DNA of 33,930 nucleotides, from NCBI GenBank assembly GCA_903905325.1, contig CAIVGA010000058.1:1-33930 (forward strand), in the 5' to 3' direction. The stretch comes from an uncultured bacterium. Lineage in GTDB: Bacteria > Patescibacteriota > Minisyncoccia > Phycocordibacterales > PALSA-1337. Numbering within the stretch: the first letter of the stretch is position 1; each line of letters begins with the position of its first letter. Positions 15,938 through 24,069 of the stretch are shown here, one piece after another. The notes under the pieces were generated by a model. That model saw nothing but the letters and a program-made list of their open reading frames with translations, searched no databases and was not told the origin of the DNA. A program made the translations under genes and the position numbers.

Positions 15938-17220
15938 GTAAGTTTCGTAATATCACGCGATGAGAAGATTTGAATCGTCCAATCAAAAGCTATACGAACA
16001 CGCTTCTTCCATGATGCAAATTTAAATAGATAAACCGTACGCCATAGCCACCAAACCCAATGACCATAATGGTCTTTTGAAAAGATCTCTCCTATGGCAA
16101 AAAATTGTCCAACTGAAACCATACTTCCCTTTGACTTGTATTCTAGAGTTTTCAAAGGTTGCTCATGGATGGAAGCCATAATATTTCCAGCTACAATTTC
16201 GGCCTGCTGAACAGCTGCTTGAGCCAGTGTTGGCAATAAACCAGCCATATCCCCCAAGGCAAAAACTCGTTCATCAACGGTTCCGGTCAGGTTTAACCTA
16301 GAATATTCATCAGTAGTCAGACGACCTTTTGTTAAATTTGGTACCACATTAACAAAGTCTGGAATAATAGGTTTGACTCCGGCGGTCCAGATAATAGTTG
16401 CTGAGGAAATCATATCGCTGGATGGGTTCGCTGATGTAGTAACACTCTTATCTCCAGTAAGTGTTACTCCAAGCGATGTAACATTTGTCACGGTGCTATT
16501 CAAACGTAAAATTATACCTTCTGATCTCAACCGTTCTTCAGTGGCGGTACGCAGTTTTGGTGAAAACATTTGTAACAACTCCGAACCAGTGTGCACCAAC
16601 GTAACTTTTACTTCATTATGGCAACAGGTTTCTTCGGTACAATAATACCGTTCAACAATACTATGAACAAATTCATTGAGCTCAGCAACCGTTTCGACCC
16701 CTGTCGGACCTCCACCAACGACCACAAAAGAAAGCAAACGAGCTCGCTCAGCTGGATCTTCTGCCATTATTGCTTCTTCGAAACAATCTATAATCCTAGT
16801 ACGAATACGAACAGCGTCTGACAAAGATTTTAAAGGAAATGTGTATTTTTCGGCACCAGGAATACTATAGTAATTTGTGGCTGCACCTGTAGCCAATACC
16901 AGATAATCATAAGGGAGTGTGTGTCTAGCGCCATTACTAGATATATGAACTCGATGACTAACTGTATCTATTTCTTGAATTGCCCCCTGACACAAAGCTA
17001 TACCTGTATTAATAAAAACTTCACGTAACGGCTCAGCAACACTCATTGGACTAAGGGAGCCAGTCGCTACTTCATGAAGGAGTGGTGTAAAAAGAAAATA
17101 ATTTGTCTTGTTTACAATCGTAAGATCAATCTCGCCTTTTCTTACTCTTGACGCGAGATGCTTGGCAACATAAGTACCACCGAATCCTGATCCAAGTATT
17201 ACAACATGTGGGCGTAACAT
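15934..17220 (-). CDS. Type II NADH dehydrogenase (NDH-2)
   Basis: NDH-2 is a single-subunit FAD enzyme that transfers electrons from NADH to quinone without pumping protons. The 428-residue protein has the FAD dinucleotide-binding motif LGSGFGGTYVA at residues 9-19, the NAD-binding VVVGGGPTGVETVAEL around 165-180, and the second FAD contact FALGDMAGLLPTLAQAAVQQ around 325. The C terminus contains WVWWLWRTVYLFKFASWKKR, a likely amphipathic membrane anchor. No extra cysteine redox pair is obvious. It is the first gene of an operon with the P-type ATPase, which it overlaps by 4 bases. A TAAAAT box ends exactly 6 bases before the ATG. Confidence 0.92.
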   Translation of the reverse strand: MLRPHVVILGSGFGGTYVAKHLASRVRKGEIDLTIVNKTNYFLFTPLLHEVATGSLSPMSVAEPLREVFINTGIALCQGAIQEIDTVSHRVHISSNGARHTLPYDYLVLATGAATNYYSIPGAEKYTFPLKSLSDAVRIRTRIIDCFEEAIMAEDPAERARLLSFVVVGGGPTGVETVAELNEFVHSIVERYYCTEETCCHNEVKVTLVHTGSELLQMFSPKLRTATEERLRSEGIILRLNSTVTNVTSLGVTLTGDKSVTTSANPSSDMISSATIIWTAGVKPIIPDFVNVVPNLTKGRLTTDEYSRLNLTGTVDERVFALGDMAGLLPTLAQAAVQQAEIVAGNIMASIHEQPLKTLEYKSKGSMVSVGQFFAIGEIFSKDHYGHWVWWLWRTVYLFKFASWKKRVRIAFDWTIQIFSSRDITKLT

Positions 17221-17226
17221 GATAAT

Positions 17227-17232
17227 ATTTTA
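17227..17232 (-). promoter_or_regulatory. Extended -10 box of NDH-2 operon (leaderless type)
   Basis: TAAAAT with TG upstream (TGGTAAAAT), ending exactly 6 bases before the ATG at 17220. Confidence 0.55.
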
Positions 17233-17277
17233 CCACATTTAACTTAGAGCACCGAGTCTTACACACAGCTTTCAATA

Positions 17278-18519
17278 CTATTCATACCGAAGTGCTTCGA
17301 TAGGACTCTTTTTTGAAGCCTTTCGCGCTGGGTAACCACCGAAAACCAAACCGATGACAGCAGAAACTGTAACACCGAGAATGGCTCCACTCCACGGAAA
17401 GACGAATTGCCAATTTACACCTAAACCTTTAGACAAACCGAGCGCTATAATAAATGCCAGCAAAGTCCCGAGGAAAATACCCACTAGTCCACCAATAACA
17501 GTCAACATAACCGCCTCTAGCAAAAACTGCTTCAAGATATCACCGTTAGTAGCACCTAAAGCCTTTCGTAGACCAATCTCGCGAGTGCGCTCTGTTACAG
17601 CAACCAACATAATATTCATAATACCAACACCTCCCACAAAAAGTGCAATAGAAGCTACGGCCACCAAAAACCATGTCAGCGAAGTTGTAATCGTGGAAAG
17701 ACGATTGGCAAGATCCTGTTGCGTTTGAACAGTAAAATCATCTTTAGTTGGATCAGTAATATTATGAGACTCCCGCAACGTTCGGTCAATATCATCGGCA
17801 GTAACTGCGACCTTATCATCAGTAACAGATTGGATAATTATACGATTGAAATACTTTGTACCAAGTATATAAGACTGCGTGGTGGTATATGGCAATATGA
17901 TCATATTATCAAAATTAAATAAAGAACCACCACCGGTCGGAGCAAGAACGCCCACAACTTTCAAATTCACTGATTTAACTTTTATTTTTTGACCAATAGG
18001 GTTTTCCGTATCAAAAAGATGCTGAGCAACTTTTGACCCCAAGACGACTACGCTGTTGCGCGACAAAACATCATCCTGATCCCAAAACGATCCGGAATCT
18101 AAATGCATATCAAAAATATCAGCAATTATTTCTGTTGCACCAAAAATATTAACCTGATAAGCGTTTGACCCAAAAGAAGCTGAATCTGCACTAATAACCG
18201 TTGGCATAATTAATTTGAGCCATGGAACATTGGCCTTATTCTCGAGAGCAGTCAAATCTTTCTCTTTAAGCGAATCACTATACAAGGAACTAACATCAGA
18301 TGGCCCAGTCGGTTCGCGTCCAGGAATGATAGCAATAGTATTTGTACCAAGTCCTTGCACCTGTCCCAATATCAACGCCTGTGCGCCAGCACCAAGAGAC
18401 ACAACAAGCATTATGGCAGTGATACCAATAACTATTCCAAAGATGGTCAAAAAAGTTCTAGACCTATTCGTAGAAAGTCCGGTAGTTGCAGTTTTGAATA
18501 AATGACGGTTACTTAACAT
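17278..18519 (-). CDS. MacB/FtsX-type ABC transporter permease (second system)
   Basis: A 413-residue MacB_PCD/FtsX permease. The N-terminal RTFLTIFGIVIGITAIMLVV helix, the large external domain, and the C-terminal bundle with GGVGIMNIMLVAVTERTR, EIGLRKALGATNGDI and the closing PARKASKKSPIEALRYE parallel the permease at 4585-5811 closely, so the two are paralogues. It is the last gene of the PH-domain, adaptor, ATPase, permease operon. It overlaps the ATPase gene by 11 bases, showing translational coupling. The 57 bases between its stop and the NDH-2 start contain the NDH-2 promoter. Substrate not predictable. Confidence 0.95.
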   Translation of the reverse strand: MLSNRHLFKTATTGLSTNRSRTFLTIFGIVIGITAIMLVVSLGAGAQALILGQVQGLGTNTIAIIPGREPTGPSDVSSLYSDSLKEKDLTALENKANVPWLKLIMPTVISADSASFGSNAYQVNIFGATEIIADIFDMHLDSGSFWDQDDVLSRNSVVVLGSKVAQHLFDTENPIGQKIKVKSVNLKVVGVLAPTGGGSLFNFDNMIILPYTTTQSYILGTKYFNRIIIQSVTDDKVAVTADDIDRTLRESHNITDPTKDDFTVQTQQDLANRLSTITTSLTWFLVAVASIALFVGGVGIMNIMLVAVTERTREIGLRKALGATNGDILKQFLLEAVMLTVIGGLVGIFLGTLLAFIIALGLSKGLGVNWQFVFPWSGAILGVTVSAVIGLVFGGYPARKASKKSPIEALRYE

Positions 18520-19240
18520 ATTCGTCGCTTGTAGTTAACCTATTTTTAACTTTTTCATCACGGTCAATAACCCCATCCAATAAATGAATAATTCTTTCAG
18601 CGTGATCTGCTGTAGAAGTCTCATGTGTAATGAGAATTATGGTTTTACCATTTTCTTCATTCAGTTTCTGAATAATTGACATCACATTTTTACCAGATTT
18701 TGAATCAAGGTTACCTGTTGGCTCATCAGCAAAAATAATATCTGGATCATTTATCAAAGATCTGGCTATAGCCACACGCTGACGTTCACCACCAGATAAT
18801 TCCGAAGGTTGATGTTCCAAACGATGACTGAGACCGACAGCCTCAATGGCAGTACGTGCTCTCATGTCCCATTCATGCTCTGGAATATCAGAATAAATAA
18901 GAGGAAGTTTCACATTTTCCAACACAGAAGTACGTGCCAAAAGATTGAAAGCCTGAAAAACAAAACCAATCTTTTTGTTACGCAGAGCAGCTAGCTCATT
19001 TCCGGAATAAGAAGATGTTTTCTTACCATCAAAAATATAATCACCACTGGTTGCGTCATCCAATAGTCCTAGCACATGCAGTAAAGTAGATTTACCACTT
19101 CCAGATGGTCCCATAATCGCCAGGAACTCACCTTTGCGTACAGTAAAAGAAACGTTATCTAGTGCAAGAGTTTGTGTCTCACCATCATTGTAAGATTTCT
19201 TGAGATTATGAACCTCGATAATGTTTAAATTATTTGACAT
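18509..19240 (-). CDS. ABC transporter ATPase, MacB/LolD type (second system)
   Basis: A 243-residue ATPase with Walker A GPSGSGKST around residue 43, Q-loop FVFQAFNLLAR, signature LSGGERQRVAIARSLI, Walker B IIFADEPTGNLDS and switch histidine in ILITHE. It differs from its paralogue at 3844-4563 in having the common LSGGERQ signature where that one has LSGGQIQ. It overlaps both neighbours, by 11 bases at each end (adaptor before, permease after), so all three are produced as one tightly coupled unit. It would energise the permease at 17278-18519. Confidence 0.95.
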   Translation of the reverse strand: MSNNLNIIEVHNLKKSYNDGETQTLALDNVSFTVRKGEFLAIMGPSGSGKSTLLHVLGLLDDATSGDYIFDGKKTSSYSGNELAALRNKKIGFVFQAFNLLARTSVLENVKLPLIYSDIPEHEWDMRARTAIEAVGLSHRLEHQPSELSGGERQRVAIARSLINDPDIIFADEPTGNLDSKSGKNVMSIIQKLNEENGKTIILITHETSTADHAERIIHLLDGVIDRDEKVKNRLTTSDEYVK

Positions 19241-20759
19241 ATGTAACCACTTTCTGACCCATTGTTATTCCAGAAACGATCTCGCTCACACCATCAGAAC
19301 CTTTAAGACCAATGACAACCGGAACAGATTTGTAAGTCTTGCCATCAAAATTCAAAAGACGAACAGCTTTAGCACCTACAATAGAAGTTGTGCTCGTGGC
19401 ATCGATGATAGCTCTTGTTGGTATAGTGAGCACATTATCACTTTCATGAGTCAAAATATCTGTGTTAGCAGTCATACCAGAACGGATACGTGCATCTTTT
19501 TTATCAAACATTAATGTAACTTTGTAAGTAGAAACTCCTTCTATAACAGTTTCAGCTGGATCGATAGCACTTACAGTCGCACCAAACACTACTCCAGATC
19601 CATACGCATCAAGAGTAACAGATGCTTTGTTGCCAACTGCGACTTTGGCTATGTCTGCCTCTGGTACAAAGGCCTCAATTTTAAAGATACCACTTGTCAT
19701 AACCGCAAAAACATTTTGACCAGCAGAAACAAATTCTCCAATTTGAGGACTTACCTTCGTGATCAAACCATCAATCGGTGAGAATATCTGACCCTTGGAG
19801 ACTGTGGCAGACAGAGAATCGATAGTAGCTTGTTGGGCACGAACAGCTTCAGCGGAAGCACCAGCATTCTTCAAGATAAAATTGGAATTTGCTTCACTAT
19901 ATCCAGATTGTGCCTGCTGTAATGCAGTGCTTGCATTTGTCACCGAAGAAATCGCTTGATTCAAGCCACTTAATGCCATATTCATATCCGAAACATAAGT
20001 GTCAATAATCGACTGTTGTATTCCAGAATTTCCTGGATTCATATAATTGATTATCGAGGCCAATGAGTCCATAAAACTTTTTATTGTTGTTAGATAATTA
20101 CCGGATCGGATTAAAAGCTGATCTACCCCATCGGTAGATGTTGCACCAGAAACATCATTACTCCACCTAGTCAGAGCTGAACTTACCGAAGATCTACTTT
20201 GATTGATTGCAGTTTGTAAGATTGAGGATTGGACTGGAACTTTGATAGAAGGATTGGCACTTTGTGGATTTGTAAAAAACAAATCAGCATAGTTAACGAC
20301 AGCACCTTGAGCCTGTACGTAACTATTTCGCGAAGCATTAAGTGCACTTGTACGAGCATTGTTCAATGCTACTTGTGCGGAATCGACAAGTGCTTGTTCT
20401 GCCTGCAACTCTTCCGGACGAAGCGCACGAGTCATATCAGCCAATTTTGCTTGAGCAGAAGCTAGTGAAGCTATGGTATCTGCATTATCGAGTGAAGCAA
20501 TCCGGTCGCCCCTATTAACTTCGTCACCTACTTTCACATTAATAGAAGTAACTGTTCCACTTTTTTCAAAAGCCAAATCAGCCTTATCAATTGCAGAAAT
20601 TTTGCCAGTGACACTAACTTTTTCTGTTACATTTCCAATAACAGCCACAGAAGTTTCAATGGTAGATGATGAACCACCTTTATTAACAAAATAGATAATT
20701 ATGATAACCAAAATCACAACACCACCAATAAAATATTTATTTTTAAGAAATTTTTTCAT
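19230..20759 (-). CDS. HlyD/MacA-like membrane fusion protein (second system)
   Basis: A 509-residue periplasmic adaptor. An N-terminal membrane segment (GGVVILVIIIIYFVNKGG, residues ~12-29) is followed by the first lipoyl half GTVTSINVKVGDEVNRGDRI near residue 70, a long helical hairpin of about 230 residues, the second lipoyl half IFSPIDGLITKVSPQIGEFV near 315, and a beta-barrel containing FVPEADIAKVAVGNKASVTL. It has the same architecture as the protein at 2120-3841 but lacks its Gly-Arg tail. It overlaps the PH-domain gene upstream by 17 bases and the ATPase gene downstream by 11 bases. Like its paralogue it is longer than E. coli MacA. Confidence 0.92.
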   Translation of the reverse strand: MKKFLKNKYFIGGVVILVIIIIYFVNKGGSSSTIETSVAVIGNVTEKVSVTGKISAIDKADLAFEKSGTVTSINVKVGDEVNRGDRIASLDNADTIASLASAQAKLADMTRALRPEELQAEQALVDSAQVALNNARTSALNASRNSYVQAQGAVVNYADLFFTNPQSANPSIKVPVQSSILQTAINQSRSSVSSALTRWSNDVSGATSTDGVDQLLIRSGNYLTTIKSFMDSLASIINYMNPGNSGIQQSIIDTYVSDMNMALSGLNQAISSVTNASTALQQAQSGYSEANSNFILKNAGASAEAVRAQQATIDSLSATVSKGQIFSPIDGLITKVSPQIGEFVSAGQNVFAVMTSGIFKIEAFVPEADIAKVAVGNKASVTLDAYGSGVVFGATVSAIDPAETVIEGVSTYKVTLMFDKKDARIRSGMTANTDILTHESDNVLTIPTRAIIDATSTTSIVGAKAVRLLNFDGKTYKSVPVVIGLKGSDGVSEIVSGITMGQKVVTYVK

Positions 20760-21336
20760 TTTTATTATCTGTAATCACAGAATTATTTGTCGCGTCGACA
20801 TCGGCCACTTTTGTTCCCTCAATTATCTGTACTCCTATCTTGCGCTGTAGAGTCTGACGAACCTCTTCTGCCAAATCAGCATCGATTGGATCAAAGACGG
20901 TATCAGTTTCATCGTGATCTTTTTTGTCATCTTCATTACCAGCAGTGATCATGACCAACCTACTTACGCCAAAAAAACGATAAGCCAACGACCTCGTTAT
21001 ATCAACGCTTTGAATCTGTCTGTAAGGAAGAGAAACTTCTTCTATGTTAAAAAGTCCTTTTTTAAGCTTGATATCAAATTCTTCCAAAGTAAATGTATAG
21101 TTCTTATACTTAAGACGACTAATCCCATAGCCTATTACAAACATAATAAAAGCAATAAGTAGCAACACGAATGCTCCAGTTGAAATAGCTGGTGCTAGTT
21201 TTAGACCAAAAATATCTTTGTTCATACCAATGGCCAAAGCAAGAAAAATCAAGATTATAGACGTACTCGTTTTCTTTGAGAGATGTACCAAAAAAGTCTT
21301 ACGTCCCAAAGCCTGTTCTTGTCCAAGAGGAATCAT
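20743..21336 (-). CDS. Bacterial PH-domain (bPH2, YdbS/T-like) membrane protein
   Basis: A 197-residue protein with two membrane helices (about residues 25-45 and 55-75) followed by a bacterial pleckstrin-homology domain. KYKNYTFTLEEFDIKLKKG, then VSLPYRQIQSVDITRSLAYR and FGVSRLVMITAG, is the PF03703 pattern. Such proteins are membrane-associated and of uncertain function. It is the first gene of the second exporter operon and overlaps the adaptor gene. I place the start at ATG 21336 (MIPLGQEQ) because a TATAAT box ends exactly 6 bases before it; a longer frame starting at 21369 would begin upstream of the predicted transcript. The C-terminal tail is acidic and lysine-rich. Confidence 0.85.
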   Translation of the reverse strand: MIPLGQEQALGRKTFLVHLSKKTSTSIILIFLALAIGMNKDIFGLKLAPAISTGAFVLLLIAFIMFVIGYGISRLKYKNYTFTLEEFDIKLKKGLFNIEEVSLPYRQIQSVDITRSLAYRFFGVSRLVMITAGNEDDKKDHDETDTVFDPIDADLAEEVRQTLQRKIGVQIIEGTKVADVDATNNSVITDNKNEKIS

Positions 21337-21342
21337 GTACAT

Positions 21343-21348
21343 ATTATA
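21343..21348 (-). promoter_or_regulatory. Extended -10 box of PH/exporter operon (leaderless type)
   Basis: TATAAT preceded by TG and one base (TGCTATAAT), ending exactly 6 bases before the ATG at 21336. Confidence 0.65.
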
Positions 21349-21362
21349 GCATGCAAAGTTTA

Positions 21363-21378
21363 CTCGCAAAACCGCGAG
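21363..21378 (-). terminator. Possible terminator hairpin after DEAD-box helicase
   Basis: CTCGC pairs with GCGAG across a six-base loop, between the helicase stop and the next promoter. The tail is only mildly T-rich, so this is tentative. Confidence 0.3.
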
Positions 21379-21389
21379 GTATATAGATG

Positions 21390-22754
21390 TTATGCAATGA
21401 AAGTGAGAGCTTTACCTTTTTTATTACCTCTACCAGTACGACCAATGCGATGAACATAGTCATCATAAGTTGCAGGAAGCTCATAGTTGATCACGTGAGT
21501 GATATCGGCAATATCTAGTCCGCGAGCAGCTACATCTGTAGCCACGAGGATCTGGACATTTCCCTCTTTGAAAAGACGAAGAGCTTGCTGACGTTTGACG
21601 TGATTTTTATTTCCGTGAATAGATTCTGTTTTGAAACCTTTGTCTATAAGGGTTTTTGAGAGTTTCTCAACACCATGCTTCGTACGTCCGAAGATAAGAA
21701 CTTTACTAAATTCTTTTTGATTGAGAAGATCGTGAAGAACTTCTATCTTATTTTTTCCAGCAGTTCTAACAACGTCTTGTTCGACATTTTTGGCGGTCTC
21801 ACTGGTCTTCACAGAAATTCTGACAGGCTCACGTAGGAATTCTCCGATAAGCTTTTCTATATCACTAGAAATTGTAGCTGAAAAGAAAAGTGTTTGACGA
21901 TCCTTTGGCATCATAGCCATAATCATACGCATATCAGCAACGAATCCCATGTCGAGCATGCGGTCTGCTTCATCGAGAACGATAGTACGAAAGTTAGCAG
22001 GCTTTATCATCTTGCGATTTATAAGATCCTTAAGGCGTCCTGGTGTTCCGATCACAAAACTGTTGTGATACTTGAGAGAAGAAATCTGACGACCGATAGA
22101 CATACCACCGACACAACAAACAGAAAACATTTTCATGCCAAAACTAAAGCCTTTGAATTCTGCATCGATCTGCAAAGCGAGTTCACGAGTTGGAACTATG
22201 ATCATGATCTGTTCTTTTGGTTGAAGTAAAACTTTGTGAATAAGAGGAATAAGAAAAGCTGCGGTCTTACCTGTACCAGTATTGGCAACACCGACTAAGT
22301 CTGAGCCTTTTAGAATATGAGGAATAGTACGATCTTGAATAGGAGTTGGAACGGTATAACCTTTTTTGATAATGGATTGTTTGAGTCTGTCATCAATAGC
22401 AAAATCGCTGAAAGCGTGCTCGGGTTTGAAAGTTTCTACTGTTTCTGTGATGGCAACTTTGTTGATGAATTTGGCTGGATTCATATACTCACTGAAACCG
22501 CCACCACGGCCGCCACCTCCTCTGCTTCCACCCTTGAATCCGCCACTACGTGCGCCACTTCTAAAACCTCCACGAGAAGTGCTTGGGCGAGCATGAAAAC
22601 CACCATGACCAGCATGAGAAGGAGCGCCAGTTGGGCGAGGAGCACCACCTTTGAAACCACTACTGCGACCTGCTATATGAGAAAAACCACCGCGTCTAGG
22701 ACCATGGCTTGGGCTACGACTAGAACTATGACTGCTTGAGTTACCTTTGTACAT
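21390..22754 (-). CDS. DEAD-box RNA helicase, RhlE/CsdA-like, with RGG-rich N terminus
   Basis: A 454-residue ATP-dependent RNA helicase. Helicase motifs appear in order: the Q motif GYTVPTPIQD near residue 135, ANTGTGKTAAF (Walker A), PTRELA, VLDEADRMLDMGF, the FSAT motif, and HRIGRTGRG in the second RecA lobe. It ends soon after the last motif, so it lacks the usual C-terminal extension. Instead the first ~90 residues are low-complexity Ser/Gly/Arg/His-rich sequence with several RGG-type repeats. This is likely an RNA-binding disordered tail placed at the N terminus. Expected roles are ribosome assembly or mRNA unwinding. A TATATT box lies 8 bases before the ATG. Confidence 0.95.
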   Translation of the reverse strand: MYKGNSSSHSSSRSPSHGPRRGGFSHIAGRSSGFKGGAPRPTGAPSHAGHGGFHARPSTSRGGFRSGARSGGFKGGSRGGGGRGGGFSEYMNPAKFINKVAITETVETFKPEHAFSDFAIDDRLKQSIIKKGYTVPTPIQDRTIPHILKGSDLVGVANTGTGKTAAFLIPLIHKVLLQPKEQIMIIVPTRELALQIDAEFKGFSFGMKMFSVCCVGGMSIGRQISSLKYHNSFVIGTPGRLKDLINRKMIKPANFRTIVLDEADRMLDMGFVADMRMIMAMMPKDRQTLFFSATISSDIEKLIGEFLREPVRISVKTSETAKNVEQDVVRTAGKNKIEVLHDLLNQKEFSKVLIFGRTKHGVEKLSKTLIDKGFKTESIHGNKNHVKRQQALRLFKEGNVQILVATDVAARGLDIADITHVINYELPATYDDYVHRIGRTGRGNKKGKALTFIA

Positions 22755-22762
22755 GAAGCAAC

Positions 22763-22768
22763 AATATA
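22763..22768 (-). promoter_or_regulatory. -10 box of DEAD-box helicase (near-leaderless)
   Basis: TATATT on the reverse strand, 8 bases before the ATG at 22754. The region is AT-rich, so a chance match is possible. Confidence 0.35.
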
Positions 22769-22795
22769 TAAAAAAATGATGAGTTTGTCAAGGAA

Positions 22796-22835
22796 AAAAG
22801 AAAATTGGCCAATCTCCCCAACAGAGACTAGCCAA
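22796..22835 (-). terminator. Intrinsic terminator of the 140-residue protein gene
   Basis: On the reverse strand TTGGC pairs with GCCAA, with an inner TCTC / GGAGA partial stem, followed by a T-rich tract (TTTTCTTTTTT). Confidence 0.75.
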
Positions 22836-22857
22836 CATACTTCAGATTCGTGTTACT

Positions 22858-23280
22858 TTACGCTTCACCAGAGTCATGGATGTTGTTAATATCAAACAGT
22901 CGCATAAAGAGAATCATCGCCAGTGGTGCTTTGATGAACTGCTCTGGTGTAAACCGCTGACAACAACCTTTACGAGTACGGCAGTTGTACGTGCCGACGT
23001 ACAAAAAGTTGCATTCTACCCACTTGCCTTCTACTTTGATCGAGTTGCCAAACCAACGACCAATAAACGTATACTCATCAGTATCAGCACGATTGATAGT
23101 AATTTCATGTTTGCCAATACATTCAATCGTCATCTTGCCTTCTTCAGGTAAAATACCTTCCGACTCAAAAAACTTAAATGTTAGAAGACATCCGATATTG
23201 GCATACAGGCGGCTAAGGAACATGAAGTCTTTGAATGGTGGCCCATCGGTGATAACTAACTGTACTGGTTTGATGAACAT
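22858..23280 (-). CDS. Unrecognised 140-residue protein with own promoter and terminator
   Basis: I do not recognise this family. The 140-residue protein has no signal peptide or membrane helix. It is moderately acidic at both ends and has a cysteine-containing basic patch (CRTRKGCC, about residues 99-106) flanked by aromatic-rich strands such as GRWFGNSIKVEGKWVECNF. The composition suggests a small beta-rich domain. The gene is clearly real: it has an AAAGGAG Shine-Dalgarno 6 bases before the ATG, an upstream promoter, and a strong terminator. It stands alone between the helicase and the glycosylase gene. This layout differs from the leaderless neighbours and is shared with three other genes in the window. 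Confidence 0.75.
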   Translation of the reverse strand: MFIKPVQLVITDGPPFKDFMFLSRLYANIGCLLTFKFFESEGILPEEGKMTIECIGKHEITINRADTDEYTFIGRWFGNSIKVEGKWVECNFLYVGTYNCRTRKGCCQRFTPEQFIKAPLAMILFMRLFDINNIHDSGEA

Positions 23281-23301
23281 AACGTTCTCCTTTGTTGTTG
23301 T

Positions 23302-23344
23302 GTGCTTTTTGCACGGTTCACTTTAACCCGAACCATAACGGTTC
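23302..23344 (-). promoter_or_regulatory. Leader with mutually exclusive hairpins
   Basis: In the predicted 5' leader, GGTTC (23330-23334) can pair with GAACC on either side (23340-23344 or 23315-23319). A third hairpin, GTGC / GCAC with a five-base loop (23302-23314), lies just before the Shine-Dalgarno. No riboswitch class is recognised. Confidence 0.4.
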
Positions 23345-23359
23345 AGATTTCTATATTGG

Positions 23360-23388
23360 AGACTACTCTTGAATACAAAAACAGTCAA
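23360..23388 (-). promoter_or_regulatory. Sigma-70 style promoter of the 140-residue protein
   Basis: TTGACT, a 17-base spacer and TAGTCT on the reverse strand. The predicted leader is about 70 bases. Confidence 0.45.
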
Positions 23389-23410
23389 CTCTTGAAAAAT
23401 TAGTGGCTAC

Positions 23411-24064
23411 TCACTCCCCATTCACTTGCCAAAAGTACCATGAAGCTAATGTCGCATGCTCACGCCAAGCCTTAGCATATCTTTGCATTATTTGTGAACT
23501 TGGCATCTTTTTGAAACCATAAACTTTCTGAAAACCTTTCCTTACACCAAGATCACCTACAGGAAAAACATCTATTCGATTGAGTGTAAAAATCAAAAAC
23601 ATGTGAGCTGTCCATTCTCCAATCCCTTTTACTTGTATTAAATGCTCTACAACTTCTTTGTTAGACATTTTATGAAGCTTTTTTCGATCAATCACGCCAT
23701 CAGAAAATTTCTGTGCCAAATCTCGGATATATGAAACTTTTTGTTTTGAGAGCCCCGCTGAACGTAATTTTTCCACTGAAATATTTAAGATTTTTTCTGG
23801 ATCAGGAAACTTGGCGCCAGTGCCACTTTCCTTCATGTTAAAAATTCCTACAAACCTCCTATAAATCGTATCCGCCGCAGCACCAGAAACTTGTTGAGAA
23901 ATTATTGAACGACAAAGAGATTGAAAATAATTTCGGCCACGAGAAGGCTTCTTACTAAGAAATCCTGGCAAACCATATTTACGAATCAGCGGACGAAATC
24001 TCCGATCTTTTTTGAGAACCCTAACCGAGTCAGCCAGAGAATTTTTCTCAGAATGTTTTTTCAT
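23411..24064 (-). CDS. DNA-3-methyladenine glycosylase, AlkA/HhH-GPD type
   Basis: A 217-residue base-excision repair glycosylase. SLCRSIISQQVSGAAADTIY matches the AlkA N-terminal helix region. The helix-hairpin-helix is HLIQVKGIGEWTAHMFLIF, followed after a short loop by FPVGDLGVRKG, whose aspartate is the catalytic residue. Members remove alkylated purines from DNA. The single HhH-GPD domain is typical of the shorter bacterial enzymes without the AlkA N-terminal beta domain. The gene starts 5 bases after RNase R ends on the same strand, so the two are probably co-transcribed. No iron-sulphur cysteine cluster is present at the C terminus, which argues against EndoIII or MutY. Confidence 0.9.
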   Translation of the reverse strand: MKKHSEKNSLADSVRVLKKDRRFRPLIRKYGLPGFLSKKPSRGRNYFQSLCRSIISQQVSGAAADTIYRRFVGIFNMKESGTGAKFPDPEKILNISVEKLRSAGLSKQKVSYIRDLAQKFSDGVIDRKKLHKMSNKEVVEHLIQVKGIGEWTAHMFLIFTLNRIDVFPVGDLGVRKGFQKVYGFKKMPSSQIMQRYAKAWREHATLASWYFWQVNGE

Positions 24065-24069
24065 ACCTC

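Noticed and set aside
22317..22739. Threonine/serine-rich forward open frame of 140 codons
   Set aside because: It lies antisense to the DEAD-box helicase; the Thr/Ser/Ala bias is the mirror image of the Gly/Arg/Ser-rich N terminus on the other strand.
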